DNA of 64,000 nucleotides, from the NCBI RefSeq assembly GCF_040050925.1, contig NZ_CP157390.1:2108001-2172000 (forward strand), read 5' to 3'. Source of the stretch: Leifsonia sp. NPDC080035 (GTDB taxonomy: Bacteria > Actinomycetota > Actinomycetes > Actinomycetales > Microbacteriaceae). Each line of letters begins with the position of its first letter. Position 1 is the stretch's first letter. This document shows, piece after piece, positions 1-8,122 of the stretch. The notes beneath the pieces were generated by a model. It worked only from the letters and a program-made list of their open reading frames with translations. It was not told where the DNA came from and did not search any database. A program made the translations under genes and the position numbers.

Positions 1-1998
1 GCGCTGTGGCGGGCGGACTTCGCGCTGATCAGCCCGGGCGGCACGCTCAACACGTCGACGCCGTGCGCTCGCACGGGGACCTACGACGTCACCATGACCG
101 TCGGAGGGACCACCTACTACCAGTCGACGCAGCCGGGCGGCGGCCAGCTCCTCGGGACGTTCTCCGTGCGCGAGAAGATCGGCTTCGACATGAAGGCGGC
201 GAACGTCGCGCCGGTCTCCCTGTCGCAGACCGACGGCTCGGAACTCATCACCGCCCTCGACACCGGCACCCAGAACCAGAGCTGCGTGCTCCGCGGCTGG
301 GGTCCGCAGCAGGTCACGCCGGATGTCTTCAACGCCACGTACACCGGGGCGTATGCGGACACGAGGTCTGTGGACCTGACCGCCAGGACCACATCGCTGA
401 GCGGCGCGATGGCCGCGAGCAGGACCCAGAACCTGACCCAGCGGTTCGTGTACACCGAGACGGTCGACCAGTCGATCGCCGCCCCGGACGCGGTGATCGG
501 CCCGGACGGGACCCCCAACGACCCGCTGCACGTCGCCACCCTCTACAACAACGACAAGACGACGGTCAGGGCCGAGATCCCGGCAGGGCACCAGGTCTTC
601 TCGCAGTTCCGGACGGCCTGGTACTGGGCCACGACGGGCGACAGGCAGGTCGCGAGCCCGATCGAGGGCTTCACCTCGTACGTCGGCTATGGCACCGGGG
701 CCGCGACGGTCGGCAACTACTTCCAGCTCGACGCGCCGACGAATCGGCTCTATCAGCTGAAGAACAGCGGCAACATCAACGACAGGTATCGCTACCAGTT
801 CTACAGCCGCAACGTCTACACGCTGAGCTTCGTCACGGGAGGCGGCACGGCCATCCCGCCGGTCTCCGGCATCCCCTACGAGGGCTCGCTGGGGCAGCTC
901 GCCCCCGACGACCCGACACGCGGCAACGACGTGTTCCAGGGCTGGTACACCGACTCGGAGTTCAACGTGCCGTTCGGCTTCGACGGCGCCACGATGCCGC
1001 CGAGCAACCTCGTGCTGTACGCCAAGTGGCTGAACGACCCGCACACCGTGCAGTTCTACGACCACCCGTCCGCGCCCGATCCCATCGTTGGCCTCACCCA
1101 GACGGTGGAGGACCAGGGCACCGCGACCGAGCCCGCCCCACTCCCGCCGCAGCCGGACAGCCAGTCCTTCGTCGGCTGGTTCCAGCGCACCGCGGACGGC
1201 TTCTTCGTCCCGTACGACTTCGACACCCCGGTCGGTGGCGACCTGCGCCTCTACGCGCGCTGGCAGCAGCCGGCCGCGGCGCCGTTCCCGATGCTCTACG
1301 ACGGCGACGGGAACACGTCGGGGGCGGCCCCGCGCGACCCGTACCGCTACGACGCCGGCTCCAGCGCGATCGTCGCCGACGGTGCGTCGCTGCGGCGCGG
1401 AGACGAAGTCTTCGTCGGGTGGCGTCCGGTCGCCGGCGCCGCCGCGATGCGCATCATCACCAGCCCGGTGCCGGGCGACGGCCTCTACCAGGCGGGCCGG
1501 ACCGTCCGGTTCGGCGCCGGCTCCGTGACGCTGACCGCCGCCTACGCGAACCCGGACCCCCGGTTCACGGTGACCTTCCGCGAGAACGGCGGCCTCGGTG
1601 CGTCGACGGCGTGGGACGGCCCGCCGGGGGCCTCGATCACCTACCCGGGCGCCTCCGATCTGCGCTTCACCGGTCCCGGTACCGACTTCCTCGGCTGGGC
1701 GACCTCGCCGTCCGCGACGTCCCCGGACCCCGCCTACGACCGGCTGGTGGTCTCCACCCTCACCGCCGACCTCACCCTGTACGCCGTGTGGGCCGACGCT
1801 CCCGGTCCGGCCCCGTCGCCCCCTCCCGCGCCTCCGGCCACGCCGGCCGGCGACCTCCCCGGCACGGGGAGCGACCCGACCGGCGGGCTGGTGCTCGCCG
1901 CCGCGCTCTTCGCGGCCGGGGTCGTCGCCTCCCTGCTCCGGCGCCGGCGGGGCGCGCCGGTCAGCGGCCGCCGCCCAGGTCCTCCCTCAACCCGTTGA
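1..1998 (+). CDS. Cell-wall-anchored InlB B-repeat protein (5' end outside window)
   Basis: The frame is open from base 1, so the start and any signal peptide lie upstream; 665 residues are visible. The C-terminal half carries four copies of the InlB B-repeat (Flg_new, Listeria-Bacteroides) unit, recognised by F-x-GW and a closing LYAxW: around FQGWYTD/LYAKW, FVGWFQR/LYARW, FVGWRPV and FLGWATS/LYAVW. A proline-rich spacer, the sorting signal LPGTG, a hydrophobic segment and a RRRR tail follow, so a sortase should attach the protein to peptidoglycan with the repeats outside. No catalytic domain is visible in the N-terminal half. Such proteins usually act in adhesion or surface display. The last 38 bases overlap the 3' end of the next gene on the opposite strand. 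Confidence 0.85.
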   Translation, partial: ALWRADFALISPGGTLNTSTPCARTGTYDVTMTVGGTTYYQSTQPGGGQLLGTFSVREKIGFDMKAANVAPVSLSQTDGSELITALDTGTQNQSCVLRGWGPQQVTPDVFNATYTGAYADTRSVDLTARTTSLSGAMAASRTQNLTQRFVYTETVDQSIAAPDAVIGPDGTPNDPLHVATLYNNDKTTVRAEIPAGHQVFSQFRTAWYWATTGDRQVASPIEGFTSYVGYGTGAATVGNYFQLDAPTNRLYQLKNSGNINDRYRYQFYSRNVYTLSFVTGGGTAIPPVSGIPYEGSLGQLAPDDPTRGNDVFQGWYTDSEFNVPFGFDGATMPPSNLVLYAKWLNDPHTVQFYDHPSAPDPIVGLTQTVEDQGTATEPAPLPPQPDSQSFVGWFQRTADGFFVPYDFDTPVGGDLRLYARWQQPAAAPFPMLYDGDGNTSGAAPRDPYRYDAGSSAIVADGASLRRGDEVFVGWRPVAGAAAMRIITSPVPGDGLYQAGRTVRFGAGSVTLTAAYANPDPRFTVTFRENGGLGASTAWDGPPGASITYPGASDLRFTGPGTDFLGWATSPSATSPDPAYDRLVVSTLTADLTLYAVWADAPGPAPSPPPAPPATPAGDLPGTGSDPTGGLVLAAALFAAGVVASLLRRRRGAPVSGRRPGPPSTR

Positions 1999-2455
1999 GG
2001 ATCGTCCAGACCGAGTTGCGCTTCTGCGGGGTGTCCGCCTCGCTCATCGGGATGACGAGCTCCAGCCCGTCCCGGTAGACCGCACGGACGGTGAACCGGC
2101 CCGGCCACTCAGCGAGGTCGTCCGCCTGGAAGGAGGGGGTCCCTCCCGCGACCTCGAGGCGTTCGAGGTCGGTGCGCCGGTGGACGCGGGTGATCACATC
2201 GGACTGCCCGCTCTGCGTCGAGAGCATCGCCTCGACCGTGACGATGGTCCCGGCCGTGAACACGCCGACGTGGACGCTCAGCACCTGCTCCGACCGGCGG
2301 AGGGCCGCGCCGAGGTACTTCACGTCGTCCTCGCCGACCGCGAGAGCGACGCCGGTCACGATCGCGCCGAGCATCGTCGAGCCGATCGCGTCCGGGCCGT
2401 CGGCGCCGATCTCGTCGATGATCCTCCGTGCGATCGCGTCCCTCGAGACCTGCAT
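1961..2455 (-). CDS. Hypothetical protein, 164 aa
   Basis: I do not recognise the family. The product is soluble and begins MQVSRDAIARRI; the middle (GAIVTGVALAVGEDDVKYLG) and end (VWTILNGLREDLGG) look well folded, with no membrane segment or signal peptide. The ATG at 2455 is chosen because GGGAG lies about 7 bases upstream; the frame stays open further upstream but loses protein-like composition. It is convergent with the wall-anchored protein (38-base antisense overlap) and codirectional with the XRE regulator behind it, separated by about 65 bases. No pathway can be inferred from context. Confidence 0.6.
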   Translation of the reverse strand: MQVSRDAIARRIIDEIGADGPDAIGSTMLGAIVTGVALAVGEDDVKYLGAALRRSEQVLSVHVGVFTAGTIVTVEAMLSTQSGQSDVITRVHRRTDLERLEVAGGTPSFQADDLAEWPGRFTVRAVYRDGLELVIPMSEADTPQKRNSVWTILNGLREDLGGGR

Positions 2456-2519
2456 CGCCCGCTCCCTTCGGCAGTGCCACCATCGTGCACCAGCGCCGGG
2501 GCGTCGCGTAACCCCGTTT

Positions 2520-3392
2520 CTAGCCGCGGAGGCCCGGCTCCTCGTCCACGGCGTGCGCCGGCGGCTGCGTCGCATCGATCGACTGCGCGAGTCCCGCGAG
2601 CAGCCGCAGCTTCTCGTCGCTCTCGCTGCCGGCATCGGGGTAATAGACCACGAGGATGACGTCGTCGACGGGGAGCTTGTCGCGGTGCAGCCGCAGCTCG
2701 CCGACCACCGGGTGGTCCAGCAGGGCCGTGCCGCCCTCCAGGTTCCGGACGTCGTGGCGCGCCCAGAGCGCCCGGAAGCGCTCGCTCGAGATCGCGAGCT
2801 CTCCCACCAGCTCGACGAAGCGCGGGTCGTCGACGTCGTCCCCGATGTTCGCCCGGAGGGCGGCGACGATCCCGCCGGTGGCGGCGGTCCAGTCGCGCTG
2901 GAAGGCCTGCTCCTCCGGGTCGAGCAGCAGCGAGCGCAGCCGGTTGTGTCCCGGACGCAACCGGGGCGAGAGCGCGACGGCGAGCGCGTTGGAGGCGAGC
3001 ACGTCGAACGAGCGGCCCTCCACGAACGCCGGGACGCCGAGGTTCGCCAGCAAGTGGTGCAGCCGCTCCGGCACGCGCTCCTCCGTGCGCCTGCGGGTCG
3101 TGCGCGGCCGGCCGGAGCCGAGCCCGATCAGGTACGCCCGCTCGACGTCGTCGAGCTGCAGAACGCGGGCGAGCGACTCCAGCACCTGCACGGACGGGTT
3201 CGCGTCCCGTCCCCGCTCCAGGCGCAGGTAGTAGTCGGCGCTGATGCCCGCGAGCATCGCGACCTCCTCCCGGCGGAGCCCCGGCACCCGGCGGTTGTCG
3301 CCCGCCGGCAGCCCGGCCTGCGCGGGGGTGACCAGGTCGCGGCGCGCGCGCAGGTAGGCGCCGAGCCGGTTCGTCCTGTCCTCATCGGTCAT
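2520..3392 (-). CDS. XRE-type regulator with MmyB-like ligand-binding domain
   Basis: This 290-aa DNA-binding regulator has a cro/C1 helix-turn-helix at about residues 5-80, with the family hallmark RVPGLRREEVAMLAGIS followed by YYxRLERGRD. Residues about 100-280 match the MmyB-like ligand-binding domain, which includes the characteristic 'DHPVVGEL..DKL' stretch and is thought to bind a hydrophobic ligand. The length is typical. The gene is divergent from an SDR oxidoreductase across 148 bases, the usual layout in which an MmyB-type repressor controls its own gene and the neighbouring reductase. The effector is unknown, and I could not find a convincing operator in the 148-base gap. Confidence 0.85.
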   Translation of the reverse strand: MTDEDRTNRLGAYLRARRDLVTPAQAGLPAGDNRRVPGLRREEVAMLAGISADYYLRLERGRDANPSVQVLESLARVLQLDDVERAYLIGLGSGRPRTTRRRTEERVPERLHHLLANLGVPAFVEGRSFDVLASNALAVALSPRLRPGHNRLRSLLLDPEEQAFQRDWTAATGGIVAALRANIGDDVDDPRFVELVGELAISSERFRALWARHDVRNLEGGTALLDHPVVGELRLHRDKLPVDDVILVVYYPDAGSESDEKLRLLAGLAQSIDATQPPAHAVDEEPGLRG

Positions 3393-3540
3393 GCTGCCAC
3401 GCTAACCCGCCGCTCGGCGCCCTGGGGATGCCCTGCCGGACCCCCGGAACGACGGGGCTCTGCCGCGTCCGCCGGCGCCGCCGGAGACTCGATCACGAGC
3501 CCCCGGTGAGGCGCCGGGGACGAGACGAAAGGCACATCCC

Positions 3541-4284
3541 ATGGACATCAGCACACGCACCGTCTTCATCGCGGGCGGCACCTCCGGCATCGGGCGCGAG
3601 CTCGCGCGCCGGTTCGCCGCCGCCGGGAGCACGGTGGTGGTCGGCGGCCGCGACGACGACGCCCTCGCGGAACTGGGCGCGGAGGGTTTCGGCACGGTCC
3701 GCATCGACGTGACGGACCCGGCGTCTGTCGCTCAGGCGCGCGACGCCGTGCTGGCCGCGCATCCCGGACTGGACACGGTCGTGACCATGTCTGGAGTCAT
3801 GCTGCTGGAGGACCTGCGCGACCCCGCGCACTTCCCGGCGGCGGAGCTGACCGTCGAGACCAACCTGCTCGGCACCATCCGCGTGATCGACGCGTTCACG
3901 CCGCACCTGATCGGCCGCGGCGGGGGCACGATCGTGACCGTGACCTCCGGGATCGCGTACCTCCCGTTCCCGCCGATGGCGAGCTACGCCGCGTCCAAGG
4001 CCGGCGTGCACGCCTACTCGGAGGCTCTGCGCGTGCAGCTCGCGGGGAGCGGGGTCGACGTCGTCGAGCTGGTGCCGCCCGCGGTGGCGACGGCGGGTCA
4101 GGAGAAGGTCAACCCGCACGCGCTCGACCTTGACGACTTCGCGACCGAGGTCATGGACCTCCTCGAGCAGGAGCCGACCCCGAACCAGATCCTGGTGCAG
4201 GGCGTGCAGATGCACCGTTGGGCCGAGAGGAACGGCAGCTACGACGAGCTGGTCGCACAGCGCGCCAGGATGCTCGCGCGCTGA
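3541..4284 (+). CDS. Short-chain dehydrogenase/reductase, DltE-like
   Basis: This 247-aa classical SDR has the nucleotide-binding motif GGTSGIG at residues 12-18, an acidic residue after beta-2/beta-3 (IDVTD) and catalytic Y149/K153 in SYAASK. The asparagine motif (NNAG in many members) is replaced by VTMSG. The closest family I recall is DltE-like 'SDR involved in D-alanine esterification', but that name is historical and no dlt genes are nearby, so the substrate is unknown. The gene is divergent from the MmyB-type regulator, which probably controls it. Its stop directly abuts the stop of the convergent Imm-5-like gene. Confidence 0.85.
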   Translation: MDISTRTVFIAGGTSGIGRELARRFAAAGSTVVVGGRDDDALAELGAEGFGTVRIDVTDPASVAQARDAVLAAHPGLDTVVTMSGVMLLEDLRDPAHFPAAELTVETNLLGTIRVIDAFTPHLIGRGGGTIVTVTSGIAYLPFPPMASYAASKAGVHAYSEALRVQLAGSGVDVVELVPPAVATAGQEKVNPHALDLDDFATEVMDLLEQEPTPNQILVQGVQMHRWAERNGSYDELVAQRARMLAR

Positions 4285-4836
4285 CTACCGCGCCGCCGGG
4301 CGCGGCCTCCTCAGGTCCGCCTGGATCGCGCGGATGACCTCGCCGAGCGTCCCGGAGGCGAGCAGTCCCGATCCCAGAGGCCCTGCCGCGTCCTCGCCGA
4401 GCGCGGGAAGGCGGGCGAGCGCGCGGCGGACCTCGTCCGTCATCCGGTCGAGCTGCCAGCCGACCTCGTCGTCGAGCGCGTGCGCGTCCTCCGGGGCGGC
4501 CAGGGCGGCCGCCTTCGCCGCGTAGGCGGCCGCCCCCAGGGCGTGGGCGCCCATGTGCGCGACGGCGGCCGCCTGTGCGGCGGCGCGAGCGGCCGCGGCG
4601 GCCGCTGGGTCGTCGACGCCCGAGGCGGCGCGACCGGCGACGAACCGCCGTTTGATCTCCTCGGCGGCGGAGAGCTCGCCGCGGGCGTAGGCGCGGACGC
4701 GGTCGATGGCCTCGCGGGGGACGGGGTTCCCGGGGGAGTGCTCCTCGAACAGGTGCACGACGTGTTCCGCGCAGTCCGCGGCCCACGACGCGACCGTGCG
4801 GCGGTCGGTGTCGCTCAGGCTCTGTGAAGACGTCAC
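4285..4836 (-). CDS. Imm-5-like putative immunity protein
   Basis: This 183-aa, alanine-rich, all-helical cytoplasmic protein has features I associate with the Imm-5-like family: an N-terminal VASWAADCAEHVV, a central alanine-rich helix pair including AVAHMGAHALGAAAYAAKAA, and VGWQLDRM near the C-terminus. Family members were linked to polymorphic-toxin loci by genome context, but many occur alone, as here: no toxin, WXG or secretion gene is visible beside it. A role in immunity is therefore family inference only. It is codirectional with the NAD(P)-binding gene upstream (19-base gap between that gene's end and this start), so the two may be cotranscribed from the ECF41-type promoter. Confidence 0.65.
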   Translation of the reverse strand: MTSSQSLSDTDRRTVASWAADCAEHVVHLFEEHSPGNPVPREAIDRVRAYARGELSAAEEIKRRFVAGRAASGVDDPAAAAAARAAAQAAAVAHMGAHALGAAAYAAKAAALAAPEDAHALDDEVGWQLDRMTDEVRRALARLPALGEDAAGPLGSGLLASGTLGEVIRAIQADLRRPRPAAR

Positions 4837-4855
4837 CCCTCCACCGTCCCACAGT

Positions 4856-5617
4856 TCACGCCGCGGCGGCCGGGAGCGCGGCCAGATACTCCCTCCACGT
4901 GCCCGTGCCCCTGGTCGCTTCCGGACCCGCGAGGTTCGCCTCCGACCGGTAGGCGTGCCCGACCGCGCCCGGCACGGCGATGCGCAGGTGCGGGCGCCGC
5001 CGGCCGGGCAGGTCGTCGATGAGCGTCTCGAGCGGGAGCACCTCCGGACCGGCGAGGTCGGCGACGAGACCCTGCGGCGGCCCCACCGTCAGCTCCGCGA
5101 GCCGGGCGGCCACATCCTGGACCGCCACCGGTTCCAGCCGCACGTCCTTCAGCACGGGCACCACCGGCAGCTTGGCGATCCCGCGGACCATCCCGTGCGC
5201 GAACTCGTGGAACTGCGCCGCCCGCAGCACCGTCCACGGCACGCCGGAGTCGGCGAGGATGCGCTCGGACTCCGCCTTGCGCCGGAAGTAGCCGATCGGC
5301 ACCGCGTCCGCCCCGATCACCGAGATCAGCAGCAGGTGGCCGACCCCGGCGGCGCGGGCGGCCTCGGCGACATTGCGGGTGGCGACGTCGTCGCCCTTCG
5401 GCCCGCCGGCCAGGTGCAGCACGACGTCCATCCCTTCCATCGCCTCCGCGAGGCCGTCGCCCGCCACGGTGTCGCCCCCGGCGTACTCGACGCCGTCCGC
5501 GGCGGTGCGCGGGTGACGGGTGAGGATGCGGACGCCGCAGCCCCGGGCGGAGAGCAGCGGGACGGTGTGGCGGCCGAGGTTTCCGGTGCCTCCGGTCACG
5601 AGAACGGTGCTGGACAT
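4856..5617 (-). CDS. NAD(P)-binding oxidoreductase, NmrA/atypical SDR type
   Basis: This 253-aa atypical SDR has the Rossmann motif VTGGTGNLG at the N-terminus and a second strand ending in RILTRHPR, which suggests NADP. LISVIGAD and YFRRKAESERIL supply the Y-x-x-x-K-like position. It resembles epimerase/NmrA-like oxidoreductases, and its substrate is unknown. The ATG at 5617 is supported by AGGAG 6 bases upstream. It is divergent from an ECF41 sigma gene. ECF41 sigmas characteristically control nearby carboxymuconolactone decarboxylase, oxidoreductase or epimerase genes, which fits this neighbour. A sequence matching the reported ECF41 promoter lies just upstream (5664-5690). Confidence 0.85.
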   Translation of the reverse strand: MSSTVLVTGGTGNLGRHTVPLLSARGCGVRILTRHPRTAADGVEYAGGDTVAGDGLAEAMEGMDVVLHLAGGPKGDDVATRNVAEAARAAGVGHLLLISVIGADAVPIGYFRRKAESERILADSGVPWTVLRAAQFHEFAHGMVRGIAKLPVVPVLKDVRLEPVAVQDVAARLAELTVGPPQGLVADLAGPEVLPLETLIDDLPGRRRPHLRIAVPGAVGHAYRSEANLAGPEATRGTGTWREYLAALPAAAA

Positions 5618-5628
5618 GATCGCTCCTT

Positions 5629-5655
5629 CGTCACATCGGGGCCGGCTGCCCCGTC
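5629..5655 (+). promoter_or_regulatory. Candidate ECF41-type promoter for the sigma gene
   Basis: CGTCACA (5629-5635), a 16-nt spacer and CGTC (5652-5655) match the ECF41 consensus TGTCACA/CGTC at 10 of 11 positions. A transcript would begin near 5660, about 30 bases before the sigma ATG. It suggests autoregulation. Confidence 0.6.
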
Positions 5656-5663
5656 GACATGAC

Positions 5664-5690
5664 GACGCATCGCAGAAGGAGAATGTGACA
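5664..5690 (-). promoter_or_regulatory. Candidate ECF41-type promoter for the NAD(P)-binding gene
   Basis: Read on the minus strand, TGTCACA (5690-5684), a 16-nt spacer and CGTC (5667-5664) match the reported ECF41 promoter exactly. The -35 element includes the first base of the divergent sigma ATG, so the two transcripts overlap at their 5' ends. The reductase start lies about 47 bases downstream of the -10. Confidence 0.7.
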
Positions 5691-6562
5691 TGACCATCGA
5701 TCCGGATACCCTCGCCGCCGCCTTCGAGCTCAGGCGCCCGCGGCTGCGCGCCGTCGCGACCCGGTTGCTCGGCTCCGCCGCCGAAGCGGACGACGTGCTG
5801 CAGGACGCGTGGCTGAAGCTCGCACTGGCGGACGCCGACTCGATCGAGAACCTGGACGCATGGCTGACGACGGTCGTCTCGCGGCTGAGCCTGGACGTAC
5901 TCCGCTCGGCCCGGGTCGCGAGGGCGGACCGCTGGGTCGTCGAGGCGTGGGAGGAGCGTCCGTCTGACGAGCCGGACCCCGCCTCCGTCGCCGCCGACAA
6001 CGAACGCGTCGCGGTCGCGCTGATGACCGTTCTTGACCTGCTGGCCCCCGTGGAGCGTCTGGCCTTCGTGCTGCACGACGTGTTCGGGCAGCCGTTCGAC
6101 GAGATCGCCGAGACCATCGGCCGATCGCCGGCCGCGACCAGACAGCTGGTCTCGCGGGCCCGGCGGCGCGTGCGCGGCACGGAGCCCGCCCCACGAGCCG
6201 ACGGCAGGCGCGGGCGCGAGGTGGTGGACGCGTGGCTGCGGGCGGTGCAGGACGGCGACCTGAGCAGCCTGCTCGCGCTGCTCGACGCGGACGCGGTGCT
6301 GGATGCGGACTACGGGTCCTCGGTCGTGCGCCTGCGCGGCGCGGACGAGATCGCGGCCTCGGCGGTGACGGCCGCGCGCCTGGCCGCGCACTCCATCCCG
6401 ATCCTGCTCGGCGGCCGGCCGGGTGTGGCGGCCGTCGTGCACGGCCGGGTCGCCTCGCTGATGGCCTTCGAGCTGGGCGACGACGGACGGATCGTCGGCC
6501 TCGACGTCCTGGCCGACCCCGAGCGCCTGGCCGGCCTGGACCTCTCGGCCGCCCTCGGCTGA
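5690..6562 (+). CDS. ECF sigma factor, ECF41 (SigJ-like) type with SnoaL-like C-terminal domain
   Basis: This 290-aa protein has sigma region 2 at about residues 10-75 (RLRAVATRLLGSAAEADDVLQDAWLK, abbreviated here as the RLLG..AEADDVLQ core), region 4 at about 105-160 (PVERLAFVLHDVFGQPFDEIA) and a SnoaL-like extension from about 180 to the end, where ADPERL resembles the NPDKL motif of ECF41 proteins. In this group the fused C-terminal domain controls sigma activity in place of an anti-sigma factor, and none is encoded nearby. AGAAGGAG lies 8 bases before the ATG. The likely targets are this gene and the divergent NAD(P)-binding gene, judged from the two promoter-like elements between them. 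Confidence 0.9.
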   Translation: MTIDPDTLAAAFELRRPRLRAVATRLLGSAAEADDVLQDAWLKLALADADSIENLDAWLTTVVSRLSLDVLRSARVARADRWVVEAWEERPSDEPDPASVAADNERVAVALMTVLDLLAPVERLAFVLHDVFGQPFDEIAETIGRSPAATRQLVSRARRRVRGTEPAPRADGRRGREVVDAWLRAVQDGDLSSLLALLDADAVLDADYGSSVVRLRGADEIAASAVTAARLAAHSIPILLGGRPGVAAVVHGRVASLMAFELGDDGRIVGLDVLADPERLAGLDLSAALG

Positions 6563-6589
6563 CACGCGCGCCCGCACGCGCCCGCCTGG

Positions 6590-7150
6590 CTACTCCTCGC
6601 GCCGCGAAGCGAGGGTCAGGCGCGCCAGGCGGGCGGTGTAGGCGTCGTCGATCGAGGCGCGGGTCAGGGCCCGGAAGAGCAGGGCGCCGAGGAGCGCGTC
6701 GGCGAGCAGTTCGGCGTCCGCACGCTCTGAGCCGCCGGCCGCTTCGAGGAGGTCGGCCAGTTGGGCGTGCGCCGGCTTCGTGAGCTGGGTGTAGAGCTTC
6801 TCCGACTCGTCGGCGTCCGCCGCCGCGGCGGCCGTCAGCGCCCGCACGAGGGCGGCGGAGTCGGGAGTCGCGAGGGCGCCGCCGAAGCGGCCGATCCACT
6901 CCGCGAGGGAGCCGATCTTCGCGGGGCCGCCCGGCCCATCCACGCCGGTGGCGCCACCCAGCACCGCGTCCGCGAACAGCGCCGCCTTGGACGGCCACCT
7001 GCGGTACACCGTCTGCCTGCCGACGCCGGCACGCTCCGCGATCGCGCTGATGGTGGCGGCGTCGTAGCCCTGCTCCCGGAGGAGCTCGCCCGCGGCCGCG
7101 AGGATGTCCGCCCGGGTGCGCTCGTTGCGCGGACGTCCTCGCTGTGGCAT
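6590..7150 (-). CDS. TetR family transcriptional regulator
   Basis: This 186-aa regulator has an N-terminal TetR helix-turn-helix (RADILAAAGELL, AAGVGRQTVYRRWPSK-like core at about residues 30-55) and a helical C-terminal ligand domain of the type found in many actinobacterial TetR proteins. The ATG at 7150 gives the usual MPQRGRPRNERT start. It is divergent from an SDR gene with 81 bases between them; an inverted repeat at 7191-7205 may be its operator. By arrangement it probably represses the SDR and itself. The ligand is unknown. Confidence 0.87.
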   Translation of the reverse strand: MPQRGRPRNERTRADILAAAGELLREQGYDAATISAIAERAGVGRQTVYRRWPSKAALFADAVLGGATGVDGPGGPAKIGSLAEWIGRFGGALATPDSAALVRALTAAAAADADESEKLYTQLTKPAHAQLADLLEAAGGSERADAELLADALLGALLFRALTRASIDDAYTARLARLTLASRREE

Positions 7151-7190
7151 AGCACCGACACTACGCGACCTGATAGCGTCGGCGAATACA

Positions 7191-7205
7191 GAGACCCTGA
7201 GTCTC
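7191..7205. promoter_or_regulatory. Inverted repeat, candidate TetR operator
   Basis: GAGAC and GTCTC form a perfect 5-base dyad with a 5-base spacer in the intergenic region between the divergent tetR and SDR genes, about 27 bases before the SDR start. Confidence 0.45.
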
Positions 7206-7231
7206 ATAATTCCTCTCGGAAGGTGAAGCAC

Positions 7232-8077
7232 ATGTCGGACGAAGTCGTCGTCGTCGTCGGAGCGGGTGGGATGGGCGAGACGATCGCCCGGCGGATCGGA
7301 GCCGGCAGGCGGGTGCTGCTCGGTGACTTCAACGAAGAGCTGCTGACCCGGCTCACGGAGGCGCTCGGTGGAGACGGCTTCGCCGTGACCACGCAGCGCG
7401 TCGACGTGTCCTCCCGCGCGTCCGTCGCCGCACTGGCGGACCGCGCGGCGGAGCTCGGCCGGGTGACGACCGTGGTCCACACGGCGGGGCTCTCGCCGGT
7501 GCAGGCGCCGGTCGGCGCCATCCTGAACGTCGACCTGCTCGGCGTCGCGATCGGGCTGGACGAGTTCGCCCGCGTGATCGCGCCGGGCGGCGCTGGCGTG
7601 GTCATCGCGAGCATGGCGGGCACCATGGCGACCGGCCGGCTGCCCGCCGAGCTCGAGAGCGCCCTCGCGCTCACGCCGACGGACCAGCTCCTGTCCCTGC
7701 CGTTCCTCGCCGAGGGCGCCATCGCCGATGCCGGCGCCGCGTACGGGATCGCGAAGCGCGCGAATCAGCTCCGGGTGCAGGCCGCCAGCCTGGCGTGGGG
7801 CGAGCGGGGAGCTCGCGTCAACTCGATCAGCCCCGGCGTCATCTCGACGCCGATGGGACAGGCGGAGCTGGCCGGCGAGAGCGGGGCGATGATGCGGGGG
7901 ATGATCTCGGCGTCGGGAACCGGCCGCGTCGGCACACCGACGGACATCGCGTCGGCGGCGGAGTTCCTCCTCGGCCCGAACGCGTCGTTCATCACCGGCA
8001 CGGACCTGCTCGTCGACGGCGGCGTCGTCGCGGCCGTCCGCTCGGGCGCGCTGAACCTCGGAGGCGCCGCTTCCTAG
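7232..8077 (+). CDS. SDR family oxidoreductase
   Basis: This 281-aa SDR has an N-terminal glycine-rich motif GAGGMGE at about residues 10-16, VDVSS at the cofactor-adenine position, a VHTAGLSP loop in place of NNAG, and a YGIAK active site with Y171/K175. The C-terminus has the usual FITGTDLLVDGGV. An unusual stretch between the active-site serine region (VVIASMAGTMAT) and Y171 is longer than in most classical SDRs and carries PTDQLLSLPFL. The ATG is preceded by GGAAGG. Its substrate is unknown; the divergent TetR gene is the likely regulator. Confidence 0.88.
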   Translation: MSDEVVVVVGAGGMGETIARRIGAGRRVLLGDFNEELLTRLTEALGGDGFAVTTQRVDVSSRASVAALADRAAELGRVTTVVHTAGLSPVQAPVGAILNVDLLGVAIGLDEFARVIAPGGAGVVIASMAGTMATGRLPAELESALALTPTDQLLSLPFLAEGAIADAGAAYGIAKRANQLRVQAASLAWGERGARVNSISPGVISTPMGQAELAGESGAMMRGMISASGTGRVGTPTDIASAAEFLLGPNASFITGTDLLVDGGVVAAVRSGALNLGGAAS

Positions 8078-8122
8078 CCGCTCGGTGCTGAGCAGGTCGC
8101 GCGCCCGGGCCGAGCCAGGGGG

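Noticed and set aside
6..2078. Long open frame in another phase over the InlB-repeat gene
   Set aside because: High GC leaves the other frames open; its product is arginine-rich and lacks any domain, while the overlapping frame has clear repeats and a sorting signal.
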